NCBI GenBank assembly: GCA_018241185.1
Contig: JAFEEH010000198.1
Coordinates: 20,789-84,788 of the forward strand
Reading direction: 5' to 3'
Source: Pseudomonadota bacterium
Lineage (GTDB): Bacteria; Pseudomonadota; Gammaproteobacteria; Burkholderiales; Burkholderiaceae_C
Length of the DNA: 64,000 nt
The translations under genes were made by a program, and so were the position numbers. The notes beneath the pieces were generated by a model that was given only the letters and a program-made list of their open reading frames with translations, was not told the DNA's origin and ran no database searches. Below, piece by piece: positions 1 to 7,498 of this stretch (the first letter of the stretch is position 1; the number at the start of each line of letters is the position of its first letter).

Positions 1-201
1 GACCTCGCGCGCATCGCCCACGACCTTGACGCCCTCACCCACCGCGGCCTTCGCGCGGGCAGTGTCCAGGTCGGCGACCATGGTGATCTCGATGCCGCGG
101 CCGGCGCGGCGCTTGATCTCTTCCTGGTTGCGGGCCAGCACCTTGAAGGTGCCGCTGCCGACGGTGCCGATGCCCAGAAGGCCGACCTGGATGGGTTTCA
201 T
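1..201 (-). CDS. hom: Homoserine dehydrogenase, N-terminal part (runs off the window)
   Basis: The first 67 codons are visible; the rest lies to the left of the window. The protein opens MKPIQVGLLGIGTVGSGT, the Rossmann NAD(P)-binding fingerprint G-x-G-x-x-G near residues 8-16 typical of homoserine dehydrogenase, which reduces aspartate semialdehyde to homoserine in threonine and methionine synthesis. It lies 62 bp downstream of an alanine-type aminotransferase on the same strand, an order often seen in betaproteobacteria (alaC-hom-thrC), so the two are probably one operon. The assignment rests on the N-terminal motif and the context only. Confidence 0.85.
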   Translation of the reverse strand, partial: MKPIQVGLLGIGTVGSGTFKVLARNQEEIKRRAGRGIEITMVADLDTARAKAAVGEGVKVVGDAREV

Positions 202-263
202 GGATGCAGTCTTTTCAGTCACGGGAAAACACAGGGCGCGCCCACGCGGGCCGCCAGGAGAAA

Positions 264-1487
264 TCAGGCGAAGCGGGTGCGGTAGCGCTCGAGGAACTTG
301 GCGATGCGGCCGATGGCCTCGCGCAGGTCGTCCTCGTGCGGCAGGAACACGATGCGGAAGTGCTGGTTGTCGGCGTAGTTGAAGCCCGAGCCCTGCACCA
401 GCATCACGCGCGTCTCGCGCAGCACCTGCATGAAGAACTGGCGGTCGTCCTCGATCGGGTAGACCTTGGGATCGAGCTTCGGGAACATGTACAGCGCCGC
501 CGAGGGCTTGACGCAACTCACGCCGGGGATGGCGGTGATCAACTCGTAGGCCAGGTCGCGCTGGCGGCGCAGGCGTCCGCCTTCCTTCACCAGGTCGTGG
601 ATGCTCTGGTAGCCGCCCAGCGCGGTCTGGATCGCCCACTGGCCCGGCACGTTCGAGCCGAGCTTGAGGTTGGCCAGCATGTTCAGGCCTTCGATGTAGT
701 CGCCCGCCGCATGCTTGGGGCCCGAGACCACCATCCAGCCCGCGCGGTAGCCGCAGGAGCGATACGCCTTGGACAGCGAATTGAAGGTGAGCGTGAGCAC
801 GTCGGTCGACAGGCTGCCCATGGCGGTGAACTTCACACCGTCGTAGAGCACCTTGTCGTAGACCTCGTCGACCAGCAGCACGAGGCCATGCTCGCGCGCG
901 ATCTGCACGATGCACTTGAGCATCGCATCGGGGTAGATCACACCGGTCGGGTTGTTGGGGTTGATGACCACGATGCCGCGCGTGCGCGGCGTGATCTTGG
1001 CACGCATGTCCTCGAGGTCGGGAAGCCAGCCGTTGTCCTCGTCGCACTTGTAGTGCACCGGCGAGCCGCCCGACAGGGACGTCGCCGCGGTCCACAACGG
1101 GTAGTCGGGCATGGGCACCAGCAGCTCGTCGCCGTCGTTGAGCAGCGCGTTGGTGGCCATCACGATCAGCTCGCTGGCGCCGTTGCCCAGGTAGATGTCG
1201 TCCAGCGTCACGCCCTCGATGCCGAGCTGCTGCGTGTAGTGCATGACGGCCTTGCGCGCCGCGAAGATGCCTTTGCTGTCGGAGTAGCCCGCCGAGTCCG
1301 GCAGGTTGCGGATCATGTCCTGCTGGATCTCTTCCGGGGCATCGAAGCCGAACGGCGCCATGTTGCCGATATTCAGCTTGATGATTTTCTGCCCCTCGTC
1401 CTCCATCTGCCGCGCCGCGTCCACGATGGGACCGCGCACGTCGTAGAGCACATTGGCCAGCTTGTCCGATTTCTTGAGCGTTTTCAA
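264..1487 (-). CDS. alaC: Pyridoxal-phosphate aminotransferase, alanine/AlaC type
   Basis: This 407-residue class I/II aminotransferase probably makes alanine from pyruvate with glutamate as donor. It shows the N-P-N-N-P-T-G motif near residue 190, the D-E-V-Y motif that places the PLP pyridine nitrogen, and the Schiff-base lysine in SLSKAYRSCGYRAGW. It resembles the AlaA/AlaC group, where the N-terminus carries IKLNIGNMAPFGF. I chose a TTG start because a strong GGAGGG ribosome-binding site sits 4 bases upstream and homology begins there; the reading frame continues upstream without a better start. It is upstream of and probably cotranscribed with hom. Confidence 0.85.
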   Translation of the reverse strand: MKTLKKSDKLANVLYDVRGPIVDAARQMEDEGQKIIKLNIGNMAPFGFDAPEEIQQDMIRNLPDSAGYSDSKGIFAARKAVMHYTQQLGIEGVTLDDIYLGNGASELIVMATNALLNDGDELLVPMPDYPLWTAATSLSGGSPVHYKCDEDNGWLPDLEDMRAKITPRTRGIVVINPNNPTGVIYPDAMLKCIVQIAREHGLVLLVDEVYDKVLYDGVKFTAMGSLSTDVLTLTFNSLSKAYRSCGYRAGWMVVSGPKHAAGDYIEGLNMLANLKLGSNVPGQWAIQTALGGYQSIHDLVKEGGRLRRQRDLAYELITAIPGVSCVKPSAALYMFPKLDPKVYPIEDDRQFFMQVLRETRVMLVQGSGFNYADNQHFRIVFLPHEDDLREAIGRIAKFLERYRTRFA

Positions 1488-1523
1488 AGTCCCTCCGAGG
1501 GGCGCCTGTACCAGGGGAAAACC

Positions 1524-1529
1524 TATAAT
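1524..1529 (+). promoter_or_regulatory. Candidate -10 element in the alaC/Mth938 divergent gap
   Basis: A perfect TATAAT lies in the 114-bp gap between two divergent genes. The -35 region on the plus strand is poor, so this is a weak prediction for the Mth938-like gene starting at 1602. Confidence 0.35.
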
Positions 1530-1601
1530 TGGACCACAGTTCACCCCCGTGCATGCCCTTCGCAGGCCACTCCGCACGCACGCTCCACTCCCCCCTTTTT
1601 C

Positions 1602-1988
1602 ATGAAGCTCCAACCCGACAGGCCCGACGTGCAGACCGTGACGGCGCACGGTCCCGGCTGGGTGGCCGTGAACGGCGAGCGCATCGACCACAGCGTGGTG
1701 GTCGGTGCACGCGAAGAACGCTTCGACTGGCCGTGCGGCCGCTTCGAGGACCTGGGCGCGGAACACTTCGCGCAGCTGGCTGCATTGAACGCCGAGGTCG
1801 TCATCTTCGGCAGCGGGGATCGCATCCGCTTTCCGCGACCGGCGTGGATTGCGCCGCTGGTTGAGCGCGGCGTCGGCGTCGAGACCATGGACACTGCTGC
1901 GGCCTGCCGCACTTACAACATCCTGGCCGGCGAAGGGCGCCACGTGGTTGCGGCGTTGCTCATCGAACAGCCCGCACGTAGCGGTTAA
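1602..1988 (+). CDS. Mth938-like domain protein (DUF498 family)
   Basis: This 128-residue protein belongs to the small Mth938/DUF498 family (related to NDUFAF3). It has the family pattern: an N-terminal strand ending in G-P-G-W-V-A-V-N-G, the central VVIFGSGDRIRFP turn, and the C-terminal MDTAAACRTYNILAGEGRHV block with the invariant T-x-x-A-C-x-T-Y-N. Its biochemical role in bacteria is not settled. The start chosen is the ATG after a CT-rich stretch where homology begins; no clear ribosome-binding site is visible. It is divergent from alaC. Confidence 0.8.
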   Translation: MKLQPDRPDVQTVTAHGPGWVAVNGERIDHSVVVGAREERFDWPCGRFEDLGAEHFAQLAALNAEVVIFGSGDRIRFPRPAWIAPLVERGVGVETMDTAAACRTYNILAGEGRHVVAALLIEQPARSG

Positions 1989-2002
1989 CAATCGATTCGG
2001 GG

Positions 2003-2014
2003 TAAAATAGCGGG
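2003..2014 (+). promoter_or_regulatory. Candidate -10 block (TAAAATAGCGGG) upstream of the peroxiredoxin
   Basis: This 12-base block recurs identically at 46098-46109 upstream of efp. In both places it lies 150-215 bp before the start codon and begins with a TAAAAT hexamer. No good -35 hexamer is visible. It implies a long untranslated leader for the peroxiredoxin gene (about 200 bases), in which I see no other gene. Confidence 0.35.
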
Positions 2015-2217
2015 TTGCAGACCGGACTGCCCGCCGACTGCGCAACGCCTCGACGGGTGCTGCGCGCCGGTGGTGTCGGCTCGGTGCGTGACCCGCTGGA
2101 TGGGCGCTTGCAGGCTTGCCAAGGCCTGTTCGGCATCAATGCAGTATGGCATGCGCCGGCCGACCTTGGCGGCTCCGCGTTTTTACTCGGGAACCCTCAG
2201 CGGAGAAAACAATTTTC

Positions 2218-2694
2218 ATGGCGATCGTTGTCAACAAACCCATTCCCGAATTCGAAGCCAACGCCACCGGCGGCATCAAGGTCTCGAACACCTCGCACCT
2301 GGGCCACGTGCTGGTGCTGTACTTCTACCCCAAGGACAACACCCCCGGCTGCACCACCGAGGCGATGCAGTTCCGCGACCACTACAAGGACTTCGTGAAG
2401 GCGGGCGCCACGGTGTTCGGCGTCTCGCGCGACAACATGAAGTCGCACGACGAGTTCAAGGCCAAGCTCGAGCTGCCCTTCGAACTCATCGCCGACACCG
2501 AAGAGAAGATGTGCCACATGTTCGGCGTGGTCAAGAACAAGATCATGTACGGCAAGAAGGTCAAGGGCATCGAGCGCAGCACCTTCCTGATCGGTGCCGA
2601 CGGCGTGCTGAAGGCCGAATGGCGCGGCCTGAAGGTGCCGGGTCACGTCGACGAGGTGCTCAAGGAAGTCAAGGCGCTCAAGAAGGCTGCCTGA
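2218..2694 (+). CDS. bcp: Thioredoxin-dependent peroxiredoxin, PrxQ/Bcp family
   Basis: This 158-residue thiol peroxidase would reduce hydroperoxides with thioredoxin as reductant. The peroxidatic site is FYPKDNTPGCTTEAM with Cys45. The usual resolving cysteine five residues later is replaced by Met50, and the alternative helix-3 position is also not Cys; the only other cysteine is Cys99 in EEKMCHMF. It may therefore resolve with Cys99 or act as a 1-Cys enzyme. ATG at 2218 was chosen for homology and an upstream GGAGA; a longer frame exists but has no support. Confidence 0.9.
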   Translation: MAIVVNKPIPEFEANATGGIKVSNTSHLGHVLVLYFYPKDNTPGCTTEAMQFRDHYKDFVKAGATVFGVSRDNMKSHDEFKAKLELPFELIADTEEKMCHMFGVVKNKIMYGKKVKGIERSTFLIGADGVLKAEWRGLKVPGHVDEVLKEVKALKKAA

Positions 2695-2825
2695 GGCTCC
2701 CGCTCCGCACTTGTTCACACGTCCTGCGCCTACGTTGGCGCAGCGCAACGGGCCGCAGGACCTGCCACGCGCGATGTGCATAATGGCTCCATGCCGTTGA
2801 GATTCACGACTGCATCCCCCGAACA

Positions 2826-2856
2826 AAGCCGCTCTGGTCTCCAGGCGGCTTTTTCG
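2826..2856 (+). terminator. Rho-independent-type hairpin between peroxiredoxin and phoH-like gene
   Basis: AAGCCGC pairs with GCGGCTT around an inner CTGG/CCAG stem with a TCT loop, followed by a T-rich run. It lies 130 bp after the peroxiredoxin stop and 50 bp before the PhoH-like start. It could end the peroxiredoxin transcript or a small RNA, or act as an attenuator. Confidence 0.6.
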
Positions 2857-2908
2857 TTTTTCAGGCCCCACGCGCGCCCCGCGCAGCATCCCGCGAGTAC
2901 CCCCGCCC

Positions 2909-4645
2909 ATGCCCCTGCCTCCCGCCCCCACCCGACGTGCCGCCTTGCTCTCGCCGGAAGCGCTCGATGCGCCGGCCCGCGCGGCGCCAAAAAACGGGCG
3001 CCGTCCCGCCGCTGAGCGGCATTCGGACGACGCACGGACCCGGGGAGGCCAGGCGCTCGAACTGTTCGACGACCGGCGCGTGGTCGACGCCGGCGGCGGC
3101 GAGGACCTGCGCGCGCCCTCCTCCCGAGACCGCCCGGCTCCGGCAAATGTGCCGGTCGAATCATCCGCCGTGGCGCCCGCGCCGCGCCCGGCTGCCGAGC
3201 CGCCCGCCCGCCCGAAGCGGGCCAAGAGCACCGGCCCGGCCAAGCTCTTCGTGCTCGACACCAACGTGCTGCTGCACGACCCGATGAGCCTGTTCCGCTT
3301 CGAGGAACACGACATCTACCTGCCGATGATCGTGCTGGAGGAACTGGACGGCCACAAGAAGGGCACGACCGAGGTCGCCCGCAACGGCCGCCAGGCCAGC
3401 CGCACGCTCGATGCGCTTGCGGCCACCCAAGGCGCCGACATCGCCAAAGGCCTGAAGCTCGACGCGACGGGCCACAAGGAGGCCGGCGGCAAGCTGTTCT
3501 TCCAGACCGAGCCGCTGGACTACACGCTGCCCACCAGCCTGCCGCAGGGCAAGGCCGACAACCAGATCCTCGGCGTGGTGCAAGCGCTGCGCGAGGTGCA
3601 CGAGAAGAGCAAGACCGGGGCCGACCGGCGCGAGGTCGTGCTGGTGTCCAAGGACATCAACATGCGCGTCAAGGCGCGTGCGCTGGGCCTGGCCGCCGAC
3701 GACTACCAGAACGACAAGGCCCTGGAAGACGGCGACCTGCTGTACTCCGGCTCCTTCGCGCTGCCGGCCGACTTCTGGACGCGCCAGAGCAAGACCGTCG
3801 AGAGCTGGCAATCGGGCAGCAGCACCTTCTACCGCATCAGCGGGCCGATCGTGCCCAGCCTGTACATCAACCAGTTCGTCTACTTCGAGGCGCCGGGCGA
3901 GCCCAGCATGTACGCGCGCGTGACCGAGATCCGCGACAAGACCGCGGTGCTCAAGACGCTGAAGGACTATGCCTCGGGCAAGAACGCCGTGTGGGGCGTG
4001 ACCACGCGCAACCGCGAACAGAACTTCGCCATGAACCTGCTCATGGACCCGGAGATCGACTTCGTCACGCTCACCGGCACGGCCGGCACCGGCAAGACGC
4101 TGATGGCGCTGGCCTCGGGCCTCACGCAGGTGCTGGACGACCGCCGCTACACCGAGATCATCATGACCCGCGCCACCGTGAGCGTGGGCGAGGACATCGG
4201 CTTCCTCCCCGGCACCGAGGAGGAGAAGATGGGCCCCTGGATGGGCGCACTGGACGACAACCTCGAGTTCCTCGCCAAGGGCGACGGCTCGGGCGCCGGT
4301 GAATGGGGCCGTGCGGCGACCAACGAACTCATCCGCTCGAAGATCAAGATCAAGAGCATGAACTTCATGCGCGGGCGCACCTTCCTGAACAAGTACGTGA
4401 TCATCGACGAGGCGCAGAACCTCACGCCCAAGCAGATGAAGACGCTGGTCACGCGCGCGGGCCCGGGCACCAAGATCATCTGCATGGGCAACCTGGCGCA
4501 GATCGACACGCCCTACCTCACCGAAGGCTCCTCGGGCCTGACCTTCGCGGTGGACCGCTTCAAGGGCTGGCCGCACAGTGGCCATATCACGCTGGCGCGC
4601 GGCGAACGCTCGCGTCTGGCCGACTTCGCGAGCGACGTGCTCTGA
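2909..4645 (+). CDS. PIN domain-PhoH family ATPase (YlaK type)
   Basis: This 578-residue protein joins a PIN nuclease domain (from about residue 110, LFVLDTNVLLHD) to a PhoH ATPase domain (from about residue 370). The ATPase half shows Walker A GTAGTGKT and Walker B VIIDEAQN. PIN-PhoH proteins have been described as RNA helicase/ribonucleases in mycobacteria; the role here is inferred. The first 100 residues are proline- and alanine-rich with no recognisable domain, so the true start may be further inside. The stop is 10 bases before a dispersed repeat that also forms a terminator-like hairpin. Confidence 0.88.
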   Translation: MPLPPAPTRRAALLSPEALDAPARAAPKNGRRPAAERHSDDARTRGGQALELFDDRRVVDAGGGEDLRAPSSRDRPAPANVPVESSAVAPAPRPAAEPPARPKRAKSTGPAKLFVLDTNVLLHDPMSLFRFEEHDIYLPMIVLEELDGHKKGTTEVARNGRQASRTLDALAATQGADIAKGLKLDATGHKEAGGKLFFQTEPLDYTLPTSLPQGKADNQILGVVQALREVHEKSKTGADRREVVLVSKDINMRVKARALGLAADDYQNDKALEDGDLLYSGSFALPADFWTRQSKTVESWQSGSSTFYRISGPIVPSLYINQFVYFEAPGEPSMYARVTEIRDKTAVLKTLKDYASGKNAVWGVTTRNREQNFAMNLLMDPEIDFVTLTGTAGTGKTLMALASGLTQVLDDRRYTEIIMTRATVSVGEDIGFLPGTEEEKMGPWMGALDDNLEFLAKGDGSGAGEWGRAATNELIRSKIKIKSMNFMRGRTFLNKYVIIDEAQNLTPKQMKTLVTRAGPGTKIICMGNLAQIDTPYLTEGSSGLTFAVDRFKGWPHSGHITLARGERSRLADFASDVL

Positions 4646-4654
4646 GCTGAGTCT

Positions 4655-4710
4655 GCTACGATTTTCATAGCAGCCTGCGTACGCCCCATGGGCGCCGCAG
4701 GCTCTTTTTT
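4655..4710 (+). repeat. Dispersed repeat, copy 1, forming a terminator-like hairpin
   Basis: It begins with the inverted repeat GCTA...TAGC of the family and continues into a stem AGCCTGCG (4672-4679) paired with CGCAGGCT (4696-4703), followed by T6. This copy is more diverged than most. Its place 10 bases after the phoH-like stop suggests that it ends that transcript. Confidence 0.75.
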
Positions 4711-4749
4711 GCCCGAACGACGGCCGTGGCGGCGACGACGCCTGCCAGC

Positions 4750-4773
4750 CTCCTGACAACACGCTGTCAGGAG
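4750..4773. promoter_or_regulatory. Palindromic operator candidate before the VOC-EVE-GyrI-MGMT-WYL cluster
   Basis: CTCCTGACA and TGTCAGGAG form perfect 9-base arms around a 6-base spacer (ACACGC), 45 bp upstream of the VOC gene. The hairpin lacks a T tail, so a protein-binding operator is more likely than a terminator. The WYL regulator at the end of the cluster is the natural candidate ligand; this is inference. Confidence 0.55.
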
Positions 4774-4817
4774 CCCCCACGCAGCATGCAGCCTTCCTCA
4801 ACCCCTGGAGAAGCTCC

Positions 4818-5189
4818 ATGCACAGCGCCAACACCTGGTTCGAAATCCCCGTCACCGATCTCGCGACATCGCAGCGCTTCTACGAAGCCCTGCTCGACCG
4901 CCCCATGCGCGGGACCGAGGACGTCGGCGGCGACACCATGGCCGTCTTCGCGCACGAGAAGCCCGGCGCCGGCGGCTGCATCGTGCATCGCCCCGCGCAT
5001 GCAGGCGGCAGCGGCGGCACCATCGTCTACCTCGACTGCGCGCCCAGCGTCGAAGCCGCGCTGGCCCGCGCACAGGCTGCGGGCGGCAAGGTCGTCGTCG
5101 ACAGGACCTTGATCGCGCCCGGCATCGGCTACTTCGCGCAGGTGCAGGACCTGGACGGCAATCTGGTCGGCCTGCACGCGGCGGACTGA
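4818..5189 (+). CDS. VOC (glyoxalase/bleomycin-resistance fold) family protein
   Basis: This 123-residue single-module VOC protein starts [21 protein letters not shown], the typical first beta-alpha unit, and ends with [13 protein letters not shown], the strand that usually carries the metal-binding Glu. Here that position reads Gly-Leu-His, so metal binding is uncertain. It resembles the small PhnB/glyoxalase-like proteins common in proteobacteria, whose substrate is unknown. It is the first gene of a five-gene same-strand cluster and ends 2 bp before the EVE gene. The ribosome-binding site CTGGAGAA supports the start. Confidence 0.8.
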   Translation: MHSANTWFEIPVTDLATSQRFYEALLDRPMRGTEDVGGDTMAVFAHEKPGAGGCIVHRPAHAGGSGGTIVYLDCAPSVEAALARAQAAGGKVVVDRTLIAPGIGYFAQVQDLDGNLVGLHAAD

Positions 5190-5191
5190 GC

Positions 5192-5722
5192 ATGCCGATA
5201 CGCCTGCCCCTGCGCCTGTACTCGCGGGCCCACGACGGCGCCGCGGCCGGTCCGCGGGCCGTCCCGTCCGACCGGGCGCCACGCAACTGGATCGCCGTCG
5301 CCAGCGCCGAGCACGCGCGTCGGGGCCGCGACCACGCGCCGACGGGTTTCATGCAGGTCGGCCACGGAAAGGAAGCGCCGCTGCGGCGCATCGCGCCGGG
5401 CGACCTCATCGCGTACTACGCGCCGTCCTCGGTGCCGGGCGGCAAGGACCGGTTCCAGTCCTTCGTGTCGCTGGGCACGGTGCTGCCGGGCGAACCGTAC
5501 ATGGCCGACATGGGTGGCGGCTTCGTGCCCTGGCGGCGCGATGTACGCTACGTGTCTGCGCGCGATGCGCCGATCGGCCCGCTGGTCCCTCGCCTGGCTT
5601 TCATCGACGATCCGTCGCACTGGGGCTCGAAGTTCCGTTTCGGCCTGGTGTCGATCGGCGATGGCGACATGCGATGCATCGCGCAGGCCATGGGCGCCGA
5701 ACTGGACGCGCTGGGCTTTTGA
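5192..5722 (+). CDS. EVE domain protein
   Basis: This 176-residue protein carries an EVE domain from about residue 32: [14 protein letters not shown], then a [24 protein letters not shown] segment in which the domain builds its ligand pocket. EVE belongs to the PUA-like fold, which binds modified bases in DNA or RNA. The first 30 residues are Arg/Ala-rich and may not be translated if an internal start is used, but the ATG at 5192 lies just after the VOC stop, which suggests coupling. Location in a cluster with an MGMT-like protein is suggestive but does not prove a nucleic-acid role. Confidence 0.75.
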   Translation: MPIRLPLRLYSRAHDGAAAGPRAVPSDRAPRNWIAVASAEHARRGRDHAPTGFMQVGHGKEAPLRRIAPGDLIAYYAPSSVPGGKDRFQSFVSLGTVLPGEPYMADMGGGFVPWRRDVRYVSARDAPIGPLVPRLAFIDDPSHWGSKFRFGLVSIGDGDMRCIAQAMGAELDALGF

Positions 5723-5750
5723 CACCACAAGCGACGACGGAGACTGGGCC

Positions 5751-6203
5751 ATGAACGAACCAACCCGTGAACACGTGAATGCCGTCGAGGTTGCAGGCCC
5801 CCAGGTGCGCACCACCAACGCCGAGGAGACGAACCCGGCGACGGCCCGCATCGGCGGCCTGTGGAGCCGCTTCTTCGCCGAGGCGGTGCCTGCCCGCACC
5901 GAGGGGCGCACCGACGACGCCCGCAACTTCGGCGTCTATGCCCGCTACGCGTCCGACGCGCATGGCGCCTTCGACGTCATCGCCGGTGTGGCCGTGCGCG
6001 AGGACGGCATTGTGCGCGTGGAAGGCGGTGACTACCTCGTCTTCGACGCCCGTGGCGAGATGCCGCAGGCGGTGATGGAGGGGTGGTCGCGCATCTGGCA
6101 GTACTTCGACGCCCATCCCGAGGTCGTGCGGCGCTACCGCAGCGACTTCGAGGCCTACACCGGCCCGAACGATGCACGCATCTACATCGGCGTCGCGCAC
6201 TGA
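5751..6203 (+). CDS. GyrI-like/effector-binding domain protein
   Basis: This 150-residue protein matches the GyrI-like small-molecule-binding fold found alone or at the C-terminus of AraC/MerR regulators: an early segment with the L-W-S-R-F-F pattern, a central FGVYARYASDAHGAFDVIAGV strand, and a late WSRIWQYFDAH helix followed by an acidic FEAYTGPNDARIYIGV end. No DNA-binding domain is present. A GGAG-like site (GACGGAGAC) precedes the start. It probably binds a hydrophobic cationic ligand; the actual ligand is unknown. Confidence 0.65.
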   Translation: MNEPTREHVNAVEVAGPQVRTTNAEETNPATARIGGLWSRFFAEAVPARTEGRTDDARNFGVYARYASDAHGAFDVIAGVAVREDGIVRVEGGDYLVFDARGEMPQAVMEGWSRIWQYFDAHPEVVRRYRSDFEAYTGPNDARIYIGVAH

Positions 6204-6216
6204 CTGCGAGGCGGCG

Positions 6217-6684
6217 ATGAAGACCTGGCAGCAGAAGCTCACGGCCTATCCGCACCTGCCGACGGTGAAGCCCATTCCCGCATCCCTGCGACCGCGGCGC
6301 GGCGACGGCACGATCGCCACGCCCTCGCCGCAGGACGTCGAGGCGGCCATGCGCGCGGTGCCCGAACACCGGCTGACCACGGTCTTCGGCCTGGGAGAAC
6401 GTATTGCGGCCGCGCACCGCGCCACGATCGGTTGCACGGTGACCACGGCCATCTTCGCGCGGCTGGTGGCGCACGCGAGCGAAGAGGCAAAGCCGTCGAA
6501 CGTCGCGGCACGCGGTGCGCACGGCGTGCCTTGGTGGCGCACGCTCAAGGCCGGCGGCGAACTCAACCCGAATTACCCGGGCGGCATCGACGCCCAGATG
6601 GCGCGGCTCGAGGCGGAAGGCCACACCGTGGTGCAGCGCGGGCGGCGCTACTTCGTCGAAGAGTTCGAGAAGAAGCTCGTCTGA
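6217..6684 (+). CDS. MGMT/alkyltransferase-like protein (probable)
   Basis: This 155-residue protein has a C-terminal segment GVPWWRTLKAGGELNPNYPGG followed by a helix and EGH, resembling the DNA-binding part of alkyltransferase-like (ATL) proteins. The P-C-H-R active-site motif of true O6-methylguanine methyltransferases is absent, so it should not transfer alkyl groups by that mechanism. The central IGCTVTTAIFARLVAHASEEA helix contains the only cysteine. It lies 13 bp after the GyrI-like gene and 17 bp before the WYL regulator. The family call is tentative. Confidence 0.5.
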   Translation: MKTWQQKLTAYPHLPTVKPIPASLRPRRGDGTIATPSPQDVEAAMRAVPEHRLTTVFGLGERIAAAHRATIGCTVTTAIFARLVAHASEEAKPSNVAARGAHGVPWWRTLKAGGELNPNYPGGIDAQMARLEAEGHTVVQRGRRYFVEEFEKKLV

Positions 6685-6701
6685 CACGCAGCCCGGCCCC
6701 A

Positions 6702-7418
6702 ATGCGCCGCGCCGACCGCCTATTCCAGATCGTCCAGCTCATCCGTGGGCGGCGGCTGACGACGGCCGGCTTCCTCGCGCGGCGGCTGGAGGTGTCGGAG
6801 CGGACGGTGTACCGCGACGTGGCCGACCTGCAGCACCAGGGTGTGCCGATCGAGGGCGAAGCGGGCGTGGGGTATCGCCTGGGCGCGGGCTTCGATCTGC
6901 CGCCGCTGATGTTCACGCAGGACGAAGCCGCAGCGCTGACGGCGGCGGCGCGCCTCGCGCAGAGCTGGGTCGACCCGGCATTGGCCGCCGACATCGACAG
7001 CGCGCTGGGCAAGATCGTCTCGGTGCTGCCGGCTGCGGCGCGGGTGTCGGCCGAGGCCGTTGCGCTCTACGCGCCTGCGCTGGGCATGGACACGGCCACG
7101 CGCACGCACTTGCAGGCTCTGCGCGAAGCGGTGCAGGCGCGACGCAAGCTCAGGCTGGCCTACCGCGACGAGGGCGGCGCGCCGAGCGAACGCACCGTGC
7201 GGCCGCTGGGCTGCTTCTACTGGGGCAAGGTGTGGACGCTGTCGGCCTGGTGCGAACTGCGGCAGGACTTTCGCGGCTTCCGCGCCGACCGCATCGATGC
7301 ACTGCAGGTATTGGACGAACGCTTTCGCGACGAGCCTGGAAAGACCCTGGCCGACCTGCTGCGGCAGGTGCGCGCCGAATGCGCCGATCGCCCAGCACGA
7401 TCGCTACAGAAAAGATAG
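6702..7418 (+). CDS. YafY-type transcription regulator (HTH_11 + WYL domains)
   Basis: This 238-residue regulator has an N-terminal winged helix (residues 1-55, LARRLEVSERTVYRDVADL) and a C-terminal WYL domain that binds a ligand (LRLAYRDEGG...RTVRPLGCFYWGKVWTLSAWCE). It is the last of five tightly spaced genes and probably controls them, perhaps through the palindrome at 4750-4773. Oddity: the last four residues (LQKR) and the TAG stop are provided by a copy of the dispersed repeat that begins at 7403, so the original C-terminus was probably different. Confidence 0.85.
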   Translation: MRRADRLFQIVQLIRGRRLTTAGFLARRLEVSERTVYRDVADLQHQGVPIEGEAGVGYRLGAGFDLPPLMFTQDEAAALTAAARLAQSWVDPALAADIDSALGKIVSVLPAAARVSAEAVALYAPALGMDTATRTHLQALREAVQARRKLRLAYRDEGGAPSERTVRPLGCFYWGKVWTLSAWCELRQDFRGFRADRIDALQVLDERFRDEPGKTLADLLRQVRAECADRPARSLQKR

Positions 7419-7468
7419 CGGCTCACGCAAGCAGGACGGGCGCTACGAGCCTTTTTCTTCAATGAAAC
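7403..7468 (+). repeat. Dispersed repeat, copy 2, overlapping the end of the WYL gene
   Basis: A full-length copy: GCTACAGAAAAGATAGC inverted repeat, then the GC-rich middle with GGACGGGCGC, then a T-rich tail ending near TTCAATGAAA. The TAG in the inverted repeat is the stop codon of the WYL regulator. Confidence 0.85.
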
Positions 7469-7498
7469 TGGCTGCGGGGCAAGCCGCTTGCTGATGGC

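Noticed and set aside
204-1988. Long open frames (over 590 codons) on the strand opposite alaC and spanning several genes.
   Set aside because: They are typical shadow frames in high-GC DNA: Ala/Arg/His-rich, with no family pattern, and they overlap a well-supported gene.
2776-3015. A 79-codon frame before the PhoH-like gene.
   Set aside because: It runs through a terminator hairpin and lacks a ribosome-binding site; the coding signal is in the other frame.
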